Below, one piece after another: positions 19,077-27,139 of a stretch of 64,000 bases of DNA. A program made the translations under genes and the position numbers. The stretch spans positions 62,001 through 126,000 of the forward strand of contig NZ_NWTI01000005.1 of NCBI RefSeq assembly GCF_002531575.1, written 5' to 3'. Positions within the stretch are counted from its first letter, which is position 1. Every line of letters starts with the position of its first letter. Source of the DNA: Bradyrhizobium sp. Y36 (GTDB lineage Bacteria > Pseudomonadota > Alphaproteobacteria > Rhizobiales > Xanthobacteraceae). Below the pieces are notes generated by a model. The model was given only the letters and a program-made list of their open reading frames with translations. It did no database searches and was not told where the DNA came from.

Positions 19077-20240
19077 ATGTCGCCCAACGCGCCCGCCGAC
19101 GACCACCACGACGACGTCATGTACCCCTCCGCCATTCCGTTCGTGCTGGTTCATCTCGGCTGCTTCGCGGCGATCTGGTCGGGCGTCACGTGGCAGGCCC
19201 TGGCGCTCTGCGGGTCGCTGTATGTCATGCGAATGTTCGGGGTCACGGCAGGCTACCACCGCTATTTCTCGCACAAGGCGTTTGCCACCGGCCGGGTGTT
19301 CCAGTTCGCCCTCGCCTGCCTTGCGCAAAGCACGGCGCAGAAAAGCGTGCTGTGGTGGGCGGCCAAGCATCGCCACCATCATCTGCATTCCGACACCGAG
19401 CACGACGTGCATTCGCCGCGCCAGCGCGGCTTCCTGTACAGCCATCTCGGCTGGATCTTCTACCGCGAGCACGACGCGACCGACCTCGTGAAGGTCGGCG
19501 ATCTCACGGTCTATCCCGAGCTGATGTGGCTGCATCGGCTGGAGCTGCTGCCGGCCTTCGTGCTTGCAGGGCTCTGCTTCCTGGTGGCGGGATGGTCGGG
19601 CCTGATCGTCGGCTTCCTGTGGAGCACGGTGCTGGTCTATCACGCGACCTTCTGCATCAATTCGCTGGCCCATGTACGCGGCCGCAAGCGCTACGTGACG
19701 GGCGACGATTCCCGCAACAATTGGCTGCTGGCGCTGCTCACCATGGGCGAAGGCTGGCACAACAATCACCACGCCTATCAGAGCAGCGTGCGGCAGGGCT
19801 TCTACTGGTGGGAGATCGACGTCACCTATTACGTCCTCAAAGTGCTGTCCTGGTTCGGAATCGTCTGGAACATGAAGGCGCCGCCCGAACAGGTCCTGCG
19901 CAACGAACAGCCGCTCGGCGCCCGCGTCATCAACCGCGCCGCCCGCGAGCTTGCCGGGCGGTTCGATGCACACGCCCTGGCGCACGCCATCTCGTCGGCG
20001 CTGCACCGGGCCGATCCGGCCCAGTTGCAGCTGCCGACGCTGCACGACATTCTCAATCGCGCGCATGAGGGCGTCGACGCACTGACCCATCTGCATCTGC
20101 CGAAGATACCAACCCGCGACGAGTTTCTCGCCGAGGCCAAGGCGATCTTCGCGCGAACGCGATCCCTCAACGAGATCGTGGACCACGCCTACGACCACTT
20201 CCTGGCTTCGGTTCGCGCGCAGCTCGTGACGGTGCGCTGA
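19077..20240 (+). CDS. Membrane fatty-acid desaturase (acyl-CoA delta-9 type)
   Basis: A 387-residue di-iron desaturase. The three histidine clusters of the stearoyl-CoA desaturase family are intact: HRYFSH (61-66), HRHHH (98-102) and HNNHH (228-232). Four hydrophobic helices lie around 20-55 and 155-195. It should introduce a cis double bond into saturated acyl chains to adjust membrane fluidity. After the catalytic part an unusual soluble tail of about 100 residues (ARELAGRFDAHALAHAIS onward) is added. ATG 19077 gives a start before the first helix. It is divergent from cysE, and a terminator-like hairpin lies in its leader, suggesting control by attenuation. Confidence 0.9.
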   Translation: MSPNAPADDHHDDVMYPSAIPFVLVHLGCFAAIWSGVTWQALALCGSLYVMRMFGVTAGYHRYFSHKAFATGRVFQFALACLAQSTAQKSVLWWAAKHRHHHLHSDTEHDVHSPRQRGFLYSHLGWIFYREHDATDLVKVGDLTVYPELMWLHRLELLPAFVLAGLCFLVAGWSGLIVGFLWSTVLVYHATFCINSLAHVRGRKRYVTGDDSRNNWLLALLTMGEGWHNNHHAYQSSVRQGFYWWEIDVTYYVLKVLSWFGIVWNMKAPPEQVLRNEQPLGARVINRAARELAGRFDAHALAHAISSALHRADPAQLQLPTLHDILNRAHEGVDALTHLHLPKIPTRDEFLAEAKAIFARTRSLNEIVDHAYDHFLASVRAQLVTVR

Positions 20241-20383
20241 ACCGTTTCTCGTCGAAGCGGATCGGTGCCGGTCATGCTGCTGGGCGCGTGCGTCGCAGGC
20301 GCTGGCGGCGGATCAGGACCGCGCCGATCCCGAAGCGCGATGAGATCTGGATGAATCATCACCGCGCTTTCGGTTGTTGCTTG

Positions 20384-20430
20384 CGCATGACCTTTCCGGA
20401 AAACCGCGTCGCACTTTTCCGGATCATGCG
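20384..20430. repeat. Palindromic repeat at the 3' end of the peptidoglycan hydrolase gene
   Basis: CGCATGA...TCATGCG outer arms with an inner TTTCCGGAAAA and TTTTCCGGA dyad. This is a form of a dispersed Bradyrhizobium palindrome. It adjoins the stop codon at 20431 and may serve as transcript end. Confidence 0.65.
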
Positions 20431-21132
20431 TCAGAGTTCGATCTTCAACCGCTTTGCCGTTTGAGGCCCGACCTGGCCATCGACGATGAGTCCTTTGGTC
20501 GCCTGAAAAGCCGCGACCGCCGCCACCGTCAGGTCGTTGTATTCACCGTCGATCGGCCCCGGATTGAACCCCAGCTCCTTCAAGGCGCGCTGAATATCTC
20601 GAACGACGGACGCCTTCATGCCCGGCTGCCCGAGCGCATAGAGCTGGCTCGGCCCCGCCAGGTCGAGGTCTTCGCCCGCGTTCCCGTACGTGAATTTCGG
20701 CAGGAAGACGCCCGTATTCCAGTTCCGGCCCGATACCTTGCCGCGACGAACGCCATAGGCCGTGCCCATCGCCTCCACGGTGCCGCCCTTGCCGTCGCAC
20801 ACGACGATGTGCCCCATCATGCCGGGGCCCGGCGGATAGCGAAGCAGAATGCCTCCCACCGTTGCGGCTGCCTGCTGCCACGGAACGCGTTTTCCAAGCT
20901 TCTGTGAATCGGTTTTCCAGGCGCCCGTATAGGCCTCGACCGTCGCGGGATTGCCTTTGTCGTCGACGCAGCCGTACAGGAATCCGCCGACCTGATACAC
21001 CAGCCAGGACATGAACTCCGCACAGTCCCATGGACCGTGCCAGTTCTTGTTGTTCTTGGGAACGCAGACGTTGACGTATTTCTCGCCAATACGGGTCTCG
21101 GCCAGCTTCAGCATCTTTTCGCCGTCGGTCAT
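20431..21132 (-). CDS. NlpC/P60- or CHAP-like peptidoglycan hydrolase with peptidoglycan-binding domain
   Basis: A 233-residue protein. The N-terminal part (about 1-150) looks like a papain-fold cell-wall amidase: candidate catalytic Cys37 in WDCAEFMSWLV and candidate His108 in MGHIVV. The C-terminal part (about 165-233) is a peptidoglycan-binding repeat (DIQRALKELGFNPGPIDGEYNDLTVAAVAAFQ). No signal peptide is visible, so it may be released like an endolysin or act on imported material. ATG 21132 has AAGGAA at good spacing; upstream codons read through a 21-bp tandem repeat. It follows a GH19-like gene on the same strand, so the two probably work together. Confidence 0.75.
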   Translation of the reverse strand: MTDGEKMLKLAETRIGEKYVNVCVPKNNKNWHGPWDCAEFMSWLVYQVGGFLYGCVDDKGNPATVEAYTGAWKTDSQKLGKRVPWQQAAATVGGILLRYPPGPGMMGHIVVCDGKGGTVEAMGTAYGVRRGKVSGRNWNTGVFLPKFTYGNAGEDLDLAGPSQLYALGQPGMKASVVRDIQRALKELGFNPGPIDGEYNDLTVAAVAAFQATKGLIVDGQVGPQTAKRLKIEL

Positions 21133-21139
21133 GCTCATT

Positions 21140-21181
21140 TCCTTTGCGTGATGAAACTCGTCCTTTGCGTGATGAGACTCG
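21140..21181. repeat. 21-bp tandem repeat, two copies
   Basis: Two adjacent copies of TCCTTTGCGTGATGARACTCG differing at one base, placed between the two cell-wall hydrolase genes. It duplicates a ribosome-binding-site-like AAAGGA on the minus strand. Confidence 0.8.
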
Positions 21182-21259
21182 CTAAAATTCGGCCCTCGAT
21201 CTCGAGACATTCATCTGCGAAGCTCCGACGGAGCTCGCGCGTCAATTGCGACAAGCGCA

Positions 21260-22171
21260 TCAGGAGCGCTCTGAAGCGGTCCTTGCGTTCAGGCGGAGCT
21301 TCAACGCCGCCAGCGTGACCAGGCCGGCATTTCCATCGACCGGTATGTTGGCTTGGCGTTGAAACCACTCGACCGCCTGCGAGGTGGCGGGACCATATCG
21401 TCCGTCCACCACAAGCGCAGGCTCGGCCCCGAGATCGTTCAGGGCCTCCTGAAGCTCGCGCGTTTCGTCCGAAGCGGTCGCGGTTTTCCAGGCCACCTGG
21501 CTCGCGCCGTTCTTGCCGATCGCGCTCCACACGGTCTCGAACAGCTCCGTGCGGCCGCTCAGGCCGTTGTAGCCGCCGTTGATGATCCGCGTGATCGTAC
21601 GGATGTCGTTCTGATCCGCATGAGCGTTCAGCCCGCCCTCATTCCATTCGTTGAGGGCGGGAAGGAGAGCCGCTTCGGGCGCAACAATCAGATCGGGGTT
21701 GTTGTAGAAGTCCACTCCCGCAAGCTTGCCCATGCAGGTGTAATTGGCGCCGCCCGTCGTCTGCAACAGGCCGCCGCCACGATATTTGTATCCGTCTCCG
21801 GGCTTGGTGTTGCCGAGGTCCTTCGCCTTCTTCGGATTACCCAGTCCGTAGACACGCTCGGCCAATGCGCGATCATTGTTGAGATATTGATCGACCTCAT
21901 CGCGGCGAATGGCCGCGCTGTGATTGCCGACGCCGAAGATCTCGAGAAGGCGCGCCGCGGTCTTGTATTTGAGACTCTCGAACAGGACCGTACCGCGACC
22001 CGTCTCGTACAGGGCTTGGGCGAGGAAGTGCGCGATGCGCAGGGGAGTGTTGATCTTGAAGCGGTCGAAGATCTCGTCGCCGTCTTCAAAGGCCTTGAGA
22101 TAATTGGGATAGCAGCGAGGGGCCACTTTCCGAACGATCGATACGATTCGCACGAAAATACTCCCGACCAT
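21260..22171 (-). CDS. GH19 chitinase/lysozyme-like protein with peptidoglycan-binding domain
   Basis: A 303-residue protein. The N-terminal two-thirds resembles glycoside hydrolase family 19 lysozymes of phages and bacteria. It has AHFLAQALYETGRG with the candidate catalytic Glu, FESLKYKTAARLLEIFG, and the signature YRGGGLLQTTGGANY followed by an RIINGGYNGL segment. The last 75 residues are a peptidoglycan-binding domain (ELQEALNDLGAEPALVVDGRYGPATSQAVEWFQ). No export signal is clear. Together with the downstream amidase-like gene it forms an endolysin-like pair. No phage structural genes are seen nearby, so this is a domesticated cassette or a predation, defence or cell-wall-turnover function. 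The start has only a weak ribosome site. Confidence 0.75.
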   Translation of the reverse strand: MVGSIFVRIVSIVRKVAPRCYPNYLKAFEDGDEIFDRFKINTPLRIAHFLAQALYETGRGTVLFESLKYKTAARLLEIFGVGNHSAAIRRDEVDQYLNNDRALAERVYGLGNPKKAKDLGNTKPGDGYKYRGGGLLQTTGGANYTCMGKLAGVDFYNNPDLIVAPEAALLPALNEWNEGGLNAHADQNDIRTITRIINGGYNGLSGRTELFETVWSAIGKNGASQVAWKTATASDETRELQEALNDLGAEPALVVDGRYGPATSQAVEWFQRQANIPVDGNAGLVTLAALKLRLNARTASERS

Positions 22172-22361
22172 TCAGTCAAATATCATCGCATGAAACGGCC
22201 CGAGAGTACGCATGGCACCCTGTGGTTGCAAGGGGAGATTGGATTTCGGAGCGGGTCGCATCGCCGCACGTCGGCGGCATCCGAGGCGACGTCCGGCCAT
22301 CGGCGAGCGTTGCAGACGCGATCAATTGCACGTCCGCGCGCGGACGCTCGAAGCGGTTCCC

Positions 22362-22405
22362 AAAAACCGAACCGCCCGCCTGCGGGTTGCGCAGACGGGC
22401 GGCTC
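22362..22405 (-). terminator. Rho-independent terminator downstream of the DUF2852 gene
   Basis: A near-perfect 14-bp stem (22371-22384 with 22390-22404, core CCGCCCG/CGGGCGG) followed on the minus strand by GGTTTTT. It lies about 75 bases after the DUF2852 stop. The remaining part of the gap 22172-22478 shows no gene. Confidence 0.85.
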
Positions 22406-22478
22406 GGGGCCATCAGGACTTTGGGGGCATGCGCCTGAAGGCTTTGCGAGGTGCAGCCTCGAAGGTCAGGCTCGAAGG

Positions 22479-22970
22479 TCAGCCCTGCTGCTGGTCGGTC
22501 GGCGGCGGGGTCGGACGCGTCTTGTGCTGCGCCATGAACTGGTCGAACTCTTCCTTGTCCTTGGCGTGGCGCAGACGGTCGAGGAAGTTCCTGAACTCGA
22601 CCTGCTCTTCCTCGAGCCGGCGCAGCGTCTCAGAACGGTACTCGTCGAAGGCACGGTTGCCGGAGGACGGCGGGCCGAAGCCAAAGCCGAAGCCGTGGCG
22701 CTCCATGCGACCGCGCATGCGGTCCATCTTGTACTGCATCCGCTCCATCTTGTTCTGCCAGCGATCCTGGTGGCTCCAGCACGACATTCTTCTGCTCCCG
22801 AGTGTGAAAAAGAGAAGGGCAAGTCCGATCGGCCACCAGATGATGAAGCCGAGAATGGTCACGGCGATCCAGCCGGGATGCCAGGGCGTATCGAGCATGC
22901 GGGGACGCTCGTACTGCTGGTATTGGTCCGAAGGGCCGCGCCAGCGATTGACGTCAGCGGTGTAGGCCAT
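22479..22970 (-). CDS. DUF2852 membrane protein
   Basis: A 163-residue protein. One or two transmembrane segments lie at about 33-58 (PGWIAVTILGFIIWWPIGLALLFF is the core). A basic, Met/Arg-rich amphipathic stretch (QNKMERMQYKMDRMRGRMERHG) follows, then an acidic coiled-coil-like C-terminus (RRLEEEQVEFRNFLDRLRHAKDKEEFDQFMAQ). This layout matches the DUF2852 family of Hyphomicrobiales, of unknown function. It is transcribed from a gap that carries a 19-bp dyad found also at the start of the upstream tetR gene. It is therefore probably controlled by that TetR protein, which hints at a membrane-stress or envelope role (inference). Confidence 0.8.
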   Translation of the reverse strand: MAYTADVNRWRGPSDQYQQYERPRMLDTPWHPGWIAVTILGFIIWWPIGLALLFFTLGSRRMSCWSHQDRWQNKMERMQYKMDRMRGRMERHGFGFGFGPPSSGNRAFDEYRSETLRRLEEEQVEFRNFLDRLRHAKDKEEFDQFMAQHKTRPTPPPTDQQQG

Positions 22971-23005
22971 TTCCCATCTCCATCACGGCACCAGCGCCGT
23001 TGTGA

Positions 23006-23024
23006 ATGTAAATAACATTTACAT
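23006..23024. promoter_or_regulatory. Candidate TetR operator upstream of the DUF2852 gene
   Basis: Perfect 8-base arms ATGTAAAT / ATTTACAT around a 3-base centre, 36 bases before the DUF2852 start codon. The same ATGTRAA-N5-TTTACAT pattern occurs at 23843-23861 over the tetR start. Confidence 0.7.
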
Positions 23025-23091
23025 AGCTAGACGATCCCGCGATTTTGTCAAGCTGGCCGCCAGACACGCCCGCGTGATTATTTGCGCAATC

Positions 23092-23844
23092 TTATTTCGG
23101 CTTGCCCCAGGGACCGGCTGGAGCGCCGCCCGGGGGCACGCTCGAACCGGAGGAGGCCTCCGGTGGCACCGGCGGCGGCTCGGCGCCTTTCGCCGGCGGA
23201 CGGCGATCCGTCGGGAAACCGAGCCCGCGCAGATAGATCAGCACCTCCGCCTCGAGCAGCTCATCGGGCGACATCGGCAGCTTTCGCCGCGCGGCATCGC
23301 CGCGCGAGAACAGCGAGGCCACGCCGTGCGCCATCGACCAGATGTGCAGCGCCATCATCATGGCCGGCGGGCGCGGCATGCCGGGCGGCGCCAGCGCCGC
23401 GAGCCGCTCGGCCGCGGCGCGAATGATGTTGAAAGCGCGCTCGCTGGCGGCCTGCAGCGCCGGATTGGCGTCCACGGGCAAGCCGGATTCAAACATCGCG
23501 TTATAAAAGGCGGGCTCTTCGCGGGCGAAAGCGAGATAGGCCCTGCCGACGCGCTCGAACGCAGTGACCGTGTCGGGCCGCCCGTCGTCCCAGGCCGCGG
23601 TCAGACGGGCCTCGAACTGCTCGAAGCCGCGCTGGGCGATCGAGGACAGCAGCTCGTCGCGGTCGCGAAAATGCCGGTAGGGCGCCGCCGCGCTGACGCC
23701 GGCCATGCGTGCGGCATCGGCAAAGGTGAAGCCGGCCGCGCCCTTCTCGGCGATCAGCCCGAGAGCGGCCTGCAACAAGGCTTCCTTCAGATTGCCGTGG
23801 TGATAGCCGCGCTCGGCGCGGCGCTGCTCCTTGCGCCAGCTCAT
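23092..23844 (-). CDS. TetR/AcrR-family regulator with WHG-type C-terminal domain
   Basis: A 250-residue repressor. The helix-turn-helix is in FTFADAARMAGVSAAAPYRHFRDRDELL (about 39-66), after the usual first helix LLQAALGLIAEKGA. The ligand domain contains AYLAFAREEPAFYNAMFESG and MMMALHIWSMAHGVASLF, as in the WHG/TetR_C_33 group. The last 40 residues are a Pro/Gly-rich tail. A 19-bp dyad covers the start codon, so it is likely autorepressed, and a matching dyad is in front of the DUF2852 gene 121 bases downstream. No obvious ribosome site precedes the ATG, and a leaderless or very short leader transcript is possible. Confidence 0.88.
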   Translation of the reverse strand: MSWRKEQRRAERGYHHGNLKEALLQAALGLIAEKGAAGFTFADAARMAGVSAAAPYRHFRDRDELLSSIAQRGFEQFEARLTAAWDDGRPDTVTAFERVGRAYLAFAREEPAFYNAMFESGLPVDANPALQAASERAFNIIRAAAERLAALAPPGMPRPPAMMMALHIWSMAHGVASLFSRGDAARRKLPMSPDELLEAEVLIYLRGLGFPTDRRPPAKGAEPPPVPPEASSGSSVPPGGAPAGPWGKPK

Positions 23845-23861
23845 GTGAACGGCTTTTACAT
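23843..23861. promoter_or_regulatory. Candidate autoregulatory TetR operator
   Basis: ATGTGAACGGCTTTTACAT, with half sites ATGTGAA and TTTACAT, nested in a longer dyad CTCATGT...ACATGAG (23840-23864). It overlaps the tetR start codon and matches 23006-23024 in length and half sites. Confidence 0.7.
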
Positions 23862-23916
23862 GAGCCGGATGAGAAGGTCACTAGCGCGAGGCGGATTGGT
23901 TAACCCGTATTTTCGC

Positions 23917-23959
23917 CGTCATTCCGGGACGATGCGAGGGCTTCGAGCCCGGAATGACG
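23917..23959. repeat. Short extragenic palindrome
   Basis: Perfect 12-base arms CGTCATTCCGGG / CCCGGAATGACG, 12 bases beyond the stop of the YCII gene. It is a common Bradyrhizobium repeat and may act as a transcript end. Confidence 0.7.
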
Positions 23960-23970
23960 ATCACGGTGAC

Positions 23971-24336
23971 TTACATCTGTGGAATCGGCAGCACCGGCAT
24001 GACCTCGATCGCTTCGCCCGGGAAGATCGCAAAATGCGGATGGTTCTCGAACAGTTTTGCCGCCGCCTCCTGCGAAACGGCCCGCACCACCGTGAAGCCG
24101 GTCAGGGCATTGCTGATCTCGGTGATGCCGCTTCCGTCGATCCTGCGGGTCTTGCCGAGCGGGCCGCCCAGCTCGACAATGACATCCCGGTGCTTCTCGA
24201 CCCAGCCGTGCCAGGCGGCCATGCCCTCCCGCTCCCTTGCCTTCCGCTCGGCCTCCGGCATCGCCTGCCAGGCCTTCATCTTTTCGCCGCTCGCGCTGCC
24301 GAGATAGACGGCGAGGAATTTGTGCTCGGTGCTCAT
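23971..24336 (-). CDS. YCII-related domain protein
   Basis: A 121-residue dimeric alpha/beta-barrel-type protein. The central part (MPEAERKAREREGMAAWHGWVEKHRDVIVELGGPLGKT as its beginning) and the FTVVRAVSQEAAAKLFENHPHFAIFPGEAIEVMPV end match YCII-like proteins. These occur next to ECF42 sigma factors and are of unknown biochemical role, perhaps small-molecule binding or detoxification. GGGAGAGAA precedes the ATG. It follows the DGPF gene by 60 bases on the same strand and should be read from the ECF-type promoter at 24883-24910. Confidence 0.8.
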   Translation of the reverse strand: MSTEHKFLAVYLGSASGEKMKAWQAMPEAERKAREREGMAAWHGWVEKHRDVIVELGGPLGKTRRIDGSGITEISNALTGFTVVRAVSQEAAAKLFENHPHFAIFPGEAIEVMPVLPIPQM

Positions 24337-24396
24337 CGGTTCTCTCCCCTTGTTGAAGCTTGATGACAGCCGCGATTTCCGTCGCGACCACTGTGG

Positions 24397-24801
24397 CTAC
24401 GTCTTCAGGCCGTCAAAACCGGCGGCGGCCGCTTGCACGTCAGGCGGGAGATCGCTGATCTCCTGCACCTGCCGGATTTCGATGATTTCATTCGGCGAGG
24501 CCGGGCACTGTTTTGCCCAGGCAATCGCCTCGGCTCGCGAGGCGACCTCGATCATCCAGTAGCCGCCCAAGACTTCCTTGGACTCGGCGAAGGGACCGTC
24601 CGTCACGACGGGTGCGCCGGTCGCAAACGAGACCCGCGCGCCCATCGACGGCGGATGCAGGCCTTCCAGCGTGATGAGGACGCCGGCATCCTTCAGCGCC
24701 TCGTTGTAGCGCATCATCGCGGCGACGCGCTCGGGATCGAGCTGCACGTCCGGCGGCGCGGCCTCGTAGCCGAGCGGAATCATCAGCATCATGAATCGCA
24801 T
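24397..24801 (-). CDS. DGPF-domain (YciI family) protein
   Basis: A 134-residue protein with the signature VTDGPFAESKEVLGGYWMIEV (residues about 65-85), from which the DGPF family takes its name. MRYNEALKDAGVL lies before it and PNEIIEIRQVQEI after it. DGPF proteins are the usual genomic partners of ECF42 sigma factors; their reaction is unknown. It has its own candidate ECF promoter (TGTCGG-N17-CGTC) 82 bases upstream of the ATG. That motif is shared with the sigma gene cluster at 30-32 kb, so it is likely a distant member of that regulon. It is first gene of a two-gene unit with the YCII gene. Confidence 0.88.
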   Translation of the reverse strand: MRFMMLMIPLGYEAAPPDVQLDPERVAAMMRYNEALKDAGVLITLEGLHPPSMGARVSFATGAPVVTDGPFAESKEVLGGYWMIEVASRAEAIAWAKQCPASPNEIIEIRQVQEISDLPPDVQAAAAGFDGLKT

Positions 24802-24882
24802 GAGGTGTCCTCGTTACTCTTCGTCACTCCGGAGAGCCGAAATCGCGCCCCGTCCCCTCGGACGACGACGGTGCCCCTGTAA

Positions 24883-24910
24883 GACGAACGCGGCTCGACA
24901 CGACCGACAA
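24883..24910 (-). promoter_or_regulatory. ECF42-type promoter of the DGPF-YCII pair
   Basis: Read on the minus strand: TTGTCGG, then CGTC exactly 17 bases after TGTCGG. The same boxes with the same spacing lie at 30512-30539 and 32354-32380. In the rest of the 448-base gap (24802-25249) I see no gene. Confidence 0.7.
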
Positions 24911-25249
24911 GGGCGTGAAAATTATCTCGGGGGCATTCCAGATGAGGGGAGCTGCGGGAACGTCGGCGGCGAGGCCCGCCCGCTCCGCTTGCGGAACTTC
25001 GTCAGCTCGCCGCGAAAAATAATTCGCCGTCGTCCGTACAAATACGAACCCGCCATATGAATTCCGCCGTGCATATAGAGCCAGAACGCTCGGCGGTTGA
25101 AATAGATGGCTGACGCACGTGAAATTGCGGAACCGGCCGCAGCCCTTGTCTGGGTTTACAGACGTTCAACGAGAGCATGCAACTTATCGGCGCAGGGGAA
25201 ACGGTACGGCGAGCCTGCCGATCCGCTCCCGGGGATTTGCGGGGTTCAC

Positions 25250-26914
25250 GTGTTCAATTTCCAGAGCAAGAAGGTCAGGCACGCGATCGCGGAGGTCGAG
25301 GCGCTCGATCGGTCGCAGGCCGTGATCGAATTCGGTCTCGACGGCACCATCCTCGATGCCAATGAGAACCTGCTCAAGATGAGCGGCTACACGCTGGCCG
25401 AGATCAAGGGCAAGCACCACAGCATCTTCGTCAGCCCGGCCGAGCGAGAGAGCGCCCGCTATCGCGACTTCTGGGCCAGCCTGAACCGCGGGGAATTCCA
25501 GACCACGCAATACAAGCGTTTCGGCAAGGGCGGCAAGGAACTCTGGATCCACGCGTCCTACGCGCCGCTGCGCGACGAGAACGGCAGGGTGGTCAGCTTC
25601 ATCAAGTTCGCCACCGACATCACGGCGTACAAGATCAAGACCATGGAGGATGCCGGCAAGATCGCCGCGGTGAACCGCGCGCAGGCCGTGATCGAGTTCG
25701 AGATGGACGGCACCATCATCAGCGCCAACGAGAACTTCCTGAATGCGATGGGCTACTCGCTCGACGAGATCAAGGGCAAGCATCACAGCATGTTCGTGAC
25801 GCCCGAGGACCGCGCGAGTGCGGCCTATGCCGCGTTCTGGGCCAAGCTGAACCGCGGCGAGTTCGAGGCCGCCGAATACAAGCGGCTCGGCAAGGGGGCG
25901 AAGGAAATCTGGATCCTTGCGACCTATAATCCGATCCTCGACGAAAACGGCAAGCCGTTCAAGGTGGTGAAGTTCGCGACCGACGTCACCGCGCAGAAGA
26001 TGAAGGCGGCCGACAATGACGGCCAGCTCGCCGCGATCCAGAAATCGCAGGCGGTGATCGAGTTCAACATGGACGGCACGATCCGAACCGCCAACGAGAA
26101 TTTCTTGAAGGCGATGGGCTATTCGCTGGCGGAGATCAAGGGCCAGCACCATTCCATGTTCGTCGAGCCGAGCGAGAAGAACTCGCCGGCCTATCGCCAG
26201 TTCTGGGAGACCCTCAACCGCGGCGAATACCAGGCCGCCGAATACAGGCGCATCGCCAAGGGCGGCCGCGAGATCTGGATCCAGGCGTCCTACAACCCGA
26301 TCTTCGATCTCAACGGCAAGCCCTACAAGGTGGTGAAATACGCCACCGACATCACCGCGCAGGCGATCGGCCGCAAGAAGGCCGACAACGCGCGCGGGCT
26401 GATCGAGGCGGTCGCAGCCGGCAGCGAGCAGATGAGCGCCTCGATCCGCGAAATCTCGGAGACCATGGCGAAGTCGCGCGAGAATTCCAAAGTCGCGACC
26501 AACCGGGTCGAATCCGCCGACGGCCAGGCCCAGAAGCTGACCGCGGCTGCGCAGGCCATGAGCGGCATCGTCGAGATGATCTCCGGCATCACCAGCCAGA
26601 TTAACCTGCTTGCGCTCAACGCCACGATCGAATCCGCCCGCGCGGGCGAGGCCGGCCGCGGCTTTGCGGTGGTGGCGTCGGAGGTGAAGAGCCTCGCGAA
26701 CCAGGCCAAGCAGGCGACCGACACCATCACGTCCGAGATCGACGCATTGAACACCATCTCGGTCGACGTCGCCAGCTCCCTGACCGCGATCAAGGTCGCG
26801 ATCGCCGGCGTCAGCGAGTTCATTGCCTCCACCGCCGCCGCGGTCGAGGAGCAGAGCATCGTCACGGCCGACATGTCGGCCAATATGCAGCGCGCCTCGG
26901 CGGAACTGTCGTAA
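25250..26914 (+). CDS. Soluble chemoreceptor with three PAS domains
   Basis: A 554-residue methyl-accepting chemotaxis protein without transmembrane helices. Three PAS/PAC units repeat with an exact period of 122 residues: SQAVIEF at 22, AQAVIEF at 144 and SQAVIEF at 266, each with [12 protein letters not shown] and FATD-type elements. They look like recent internal duplications. The signalling domain (about 385-554) includes the hairpin tip region [19 protein letters not shown] and [17 protein letters not shown]. It is short, and no CheR-binding tail is seen. PAS domains may hold heme or flavin and sense redox or oxygen. The GTG at 25250 gives the family-like start ([12 protein letters not shown]). 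An ATG at 25106 would add 48 residues without similarity that I can recognise. Confidence 0.85.
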   Translation: MFNFQSKKVRHAIAEVEALDRSQAVIEFGLDGTILDANENLLKMSGYTLAEIKGKHHSIFVSPAERESARYRDFWASLNRGEFQTTQYKRFGKGGKELWIHASYAPLRDENGRVVSFIKFATDITAYKIKTMEDAGKIAAVNRAQAVIEFEMDGTIISANENFLNAMGYSLDEIKGKHHSMFVTPEDRASAAYAAFWAKLNRGEFEAAEYKRLGKGAKEIWILATYNPILDENGKPFKVVKFATDVTAQKMKAADNDGQLAAIQKSQAVIEFNMDGTIRTANENFLKAMGYSLAEIKGQHHSMFVEPSEKNSPAYRQFWETLNRGEYQAAEYRRIAKGGREIWIQASYNPIFDLNGKPYKVVKYATDITAQAIGRKKADNARGLIEAVAAGSEQMSASIREISETMAKSRENSKVATNRVESADGQAQKLTAAAQAMSGIVEMISGITSQINLLALNATIESARAGEAGRGFAVVASEVKSLANQAKQATDTITSEIDALNTISVDVASSLTAIKVAIAGVSEFIASTAAAVEEQSIVTADMSANMQRASAELS

Positions 26915-26962
26915 GGGCTCGCTCCGCTGTCCCCGTCGTCCCGGCGCTCGCCGTCTCTGCGG

Positions 26963-27042
26963 CGTCATGGCGAGCGCAGCGACACAATCCAGTGTCTCTC
27001 CACCGGGGGATTCTGGATTGCGTCGCTGCGCCCGCAATGACG
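26963..27042. repeat. Inverted repeat of 30-bp arms
   Basis: Arm 26963-26992 (CGTCATGGCGAGCGCAGCGA start) and arm 27013-27042 are imperfect reverse complements with a 20-base loop. It is a widespread Bradyrhizobium extragenic palindrome, just after the chemoreceptor gene. Confidence 0.75.
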
Positions 27043-27139
27043 GAGCAAGGGTCAGCATAGCTCTTCCTCACCAGCATCGATCCGCAGTAAAAGGAACGCC
27101 CTCACGCATTCCCTTTTTCGAGCCAGGACAGACCAGCCC

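Noticed and set aside
20431..22171. Prophage remnant
   Set aside because: Two endolysin-like genes only; no integrase, capsid, tail, holin or attachment-site duplication around them.
25106..25249. Upstream ATG for the three-PAS chemoreceptor
   Set aside because: The added 48 residues show no recognisable similarity. GTG 25250 gives the start expected for the family, although the longer form cannot be fully excluded.
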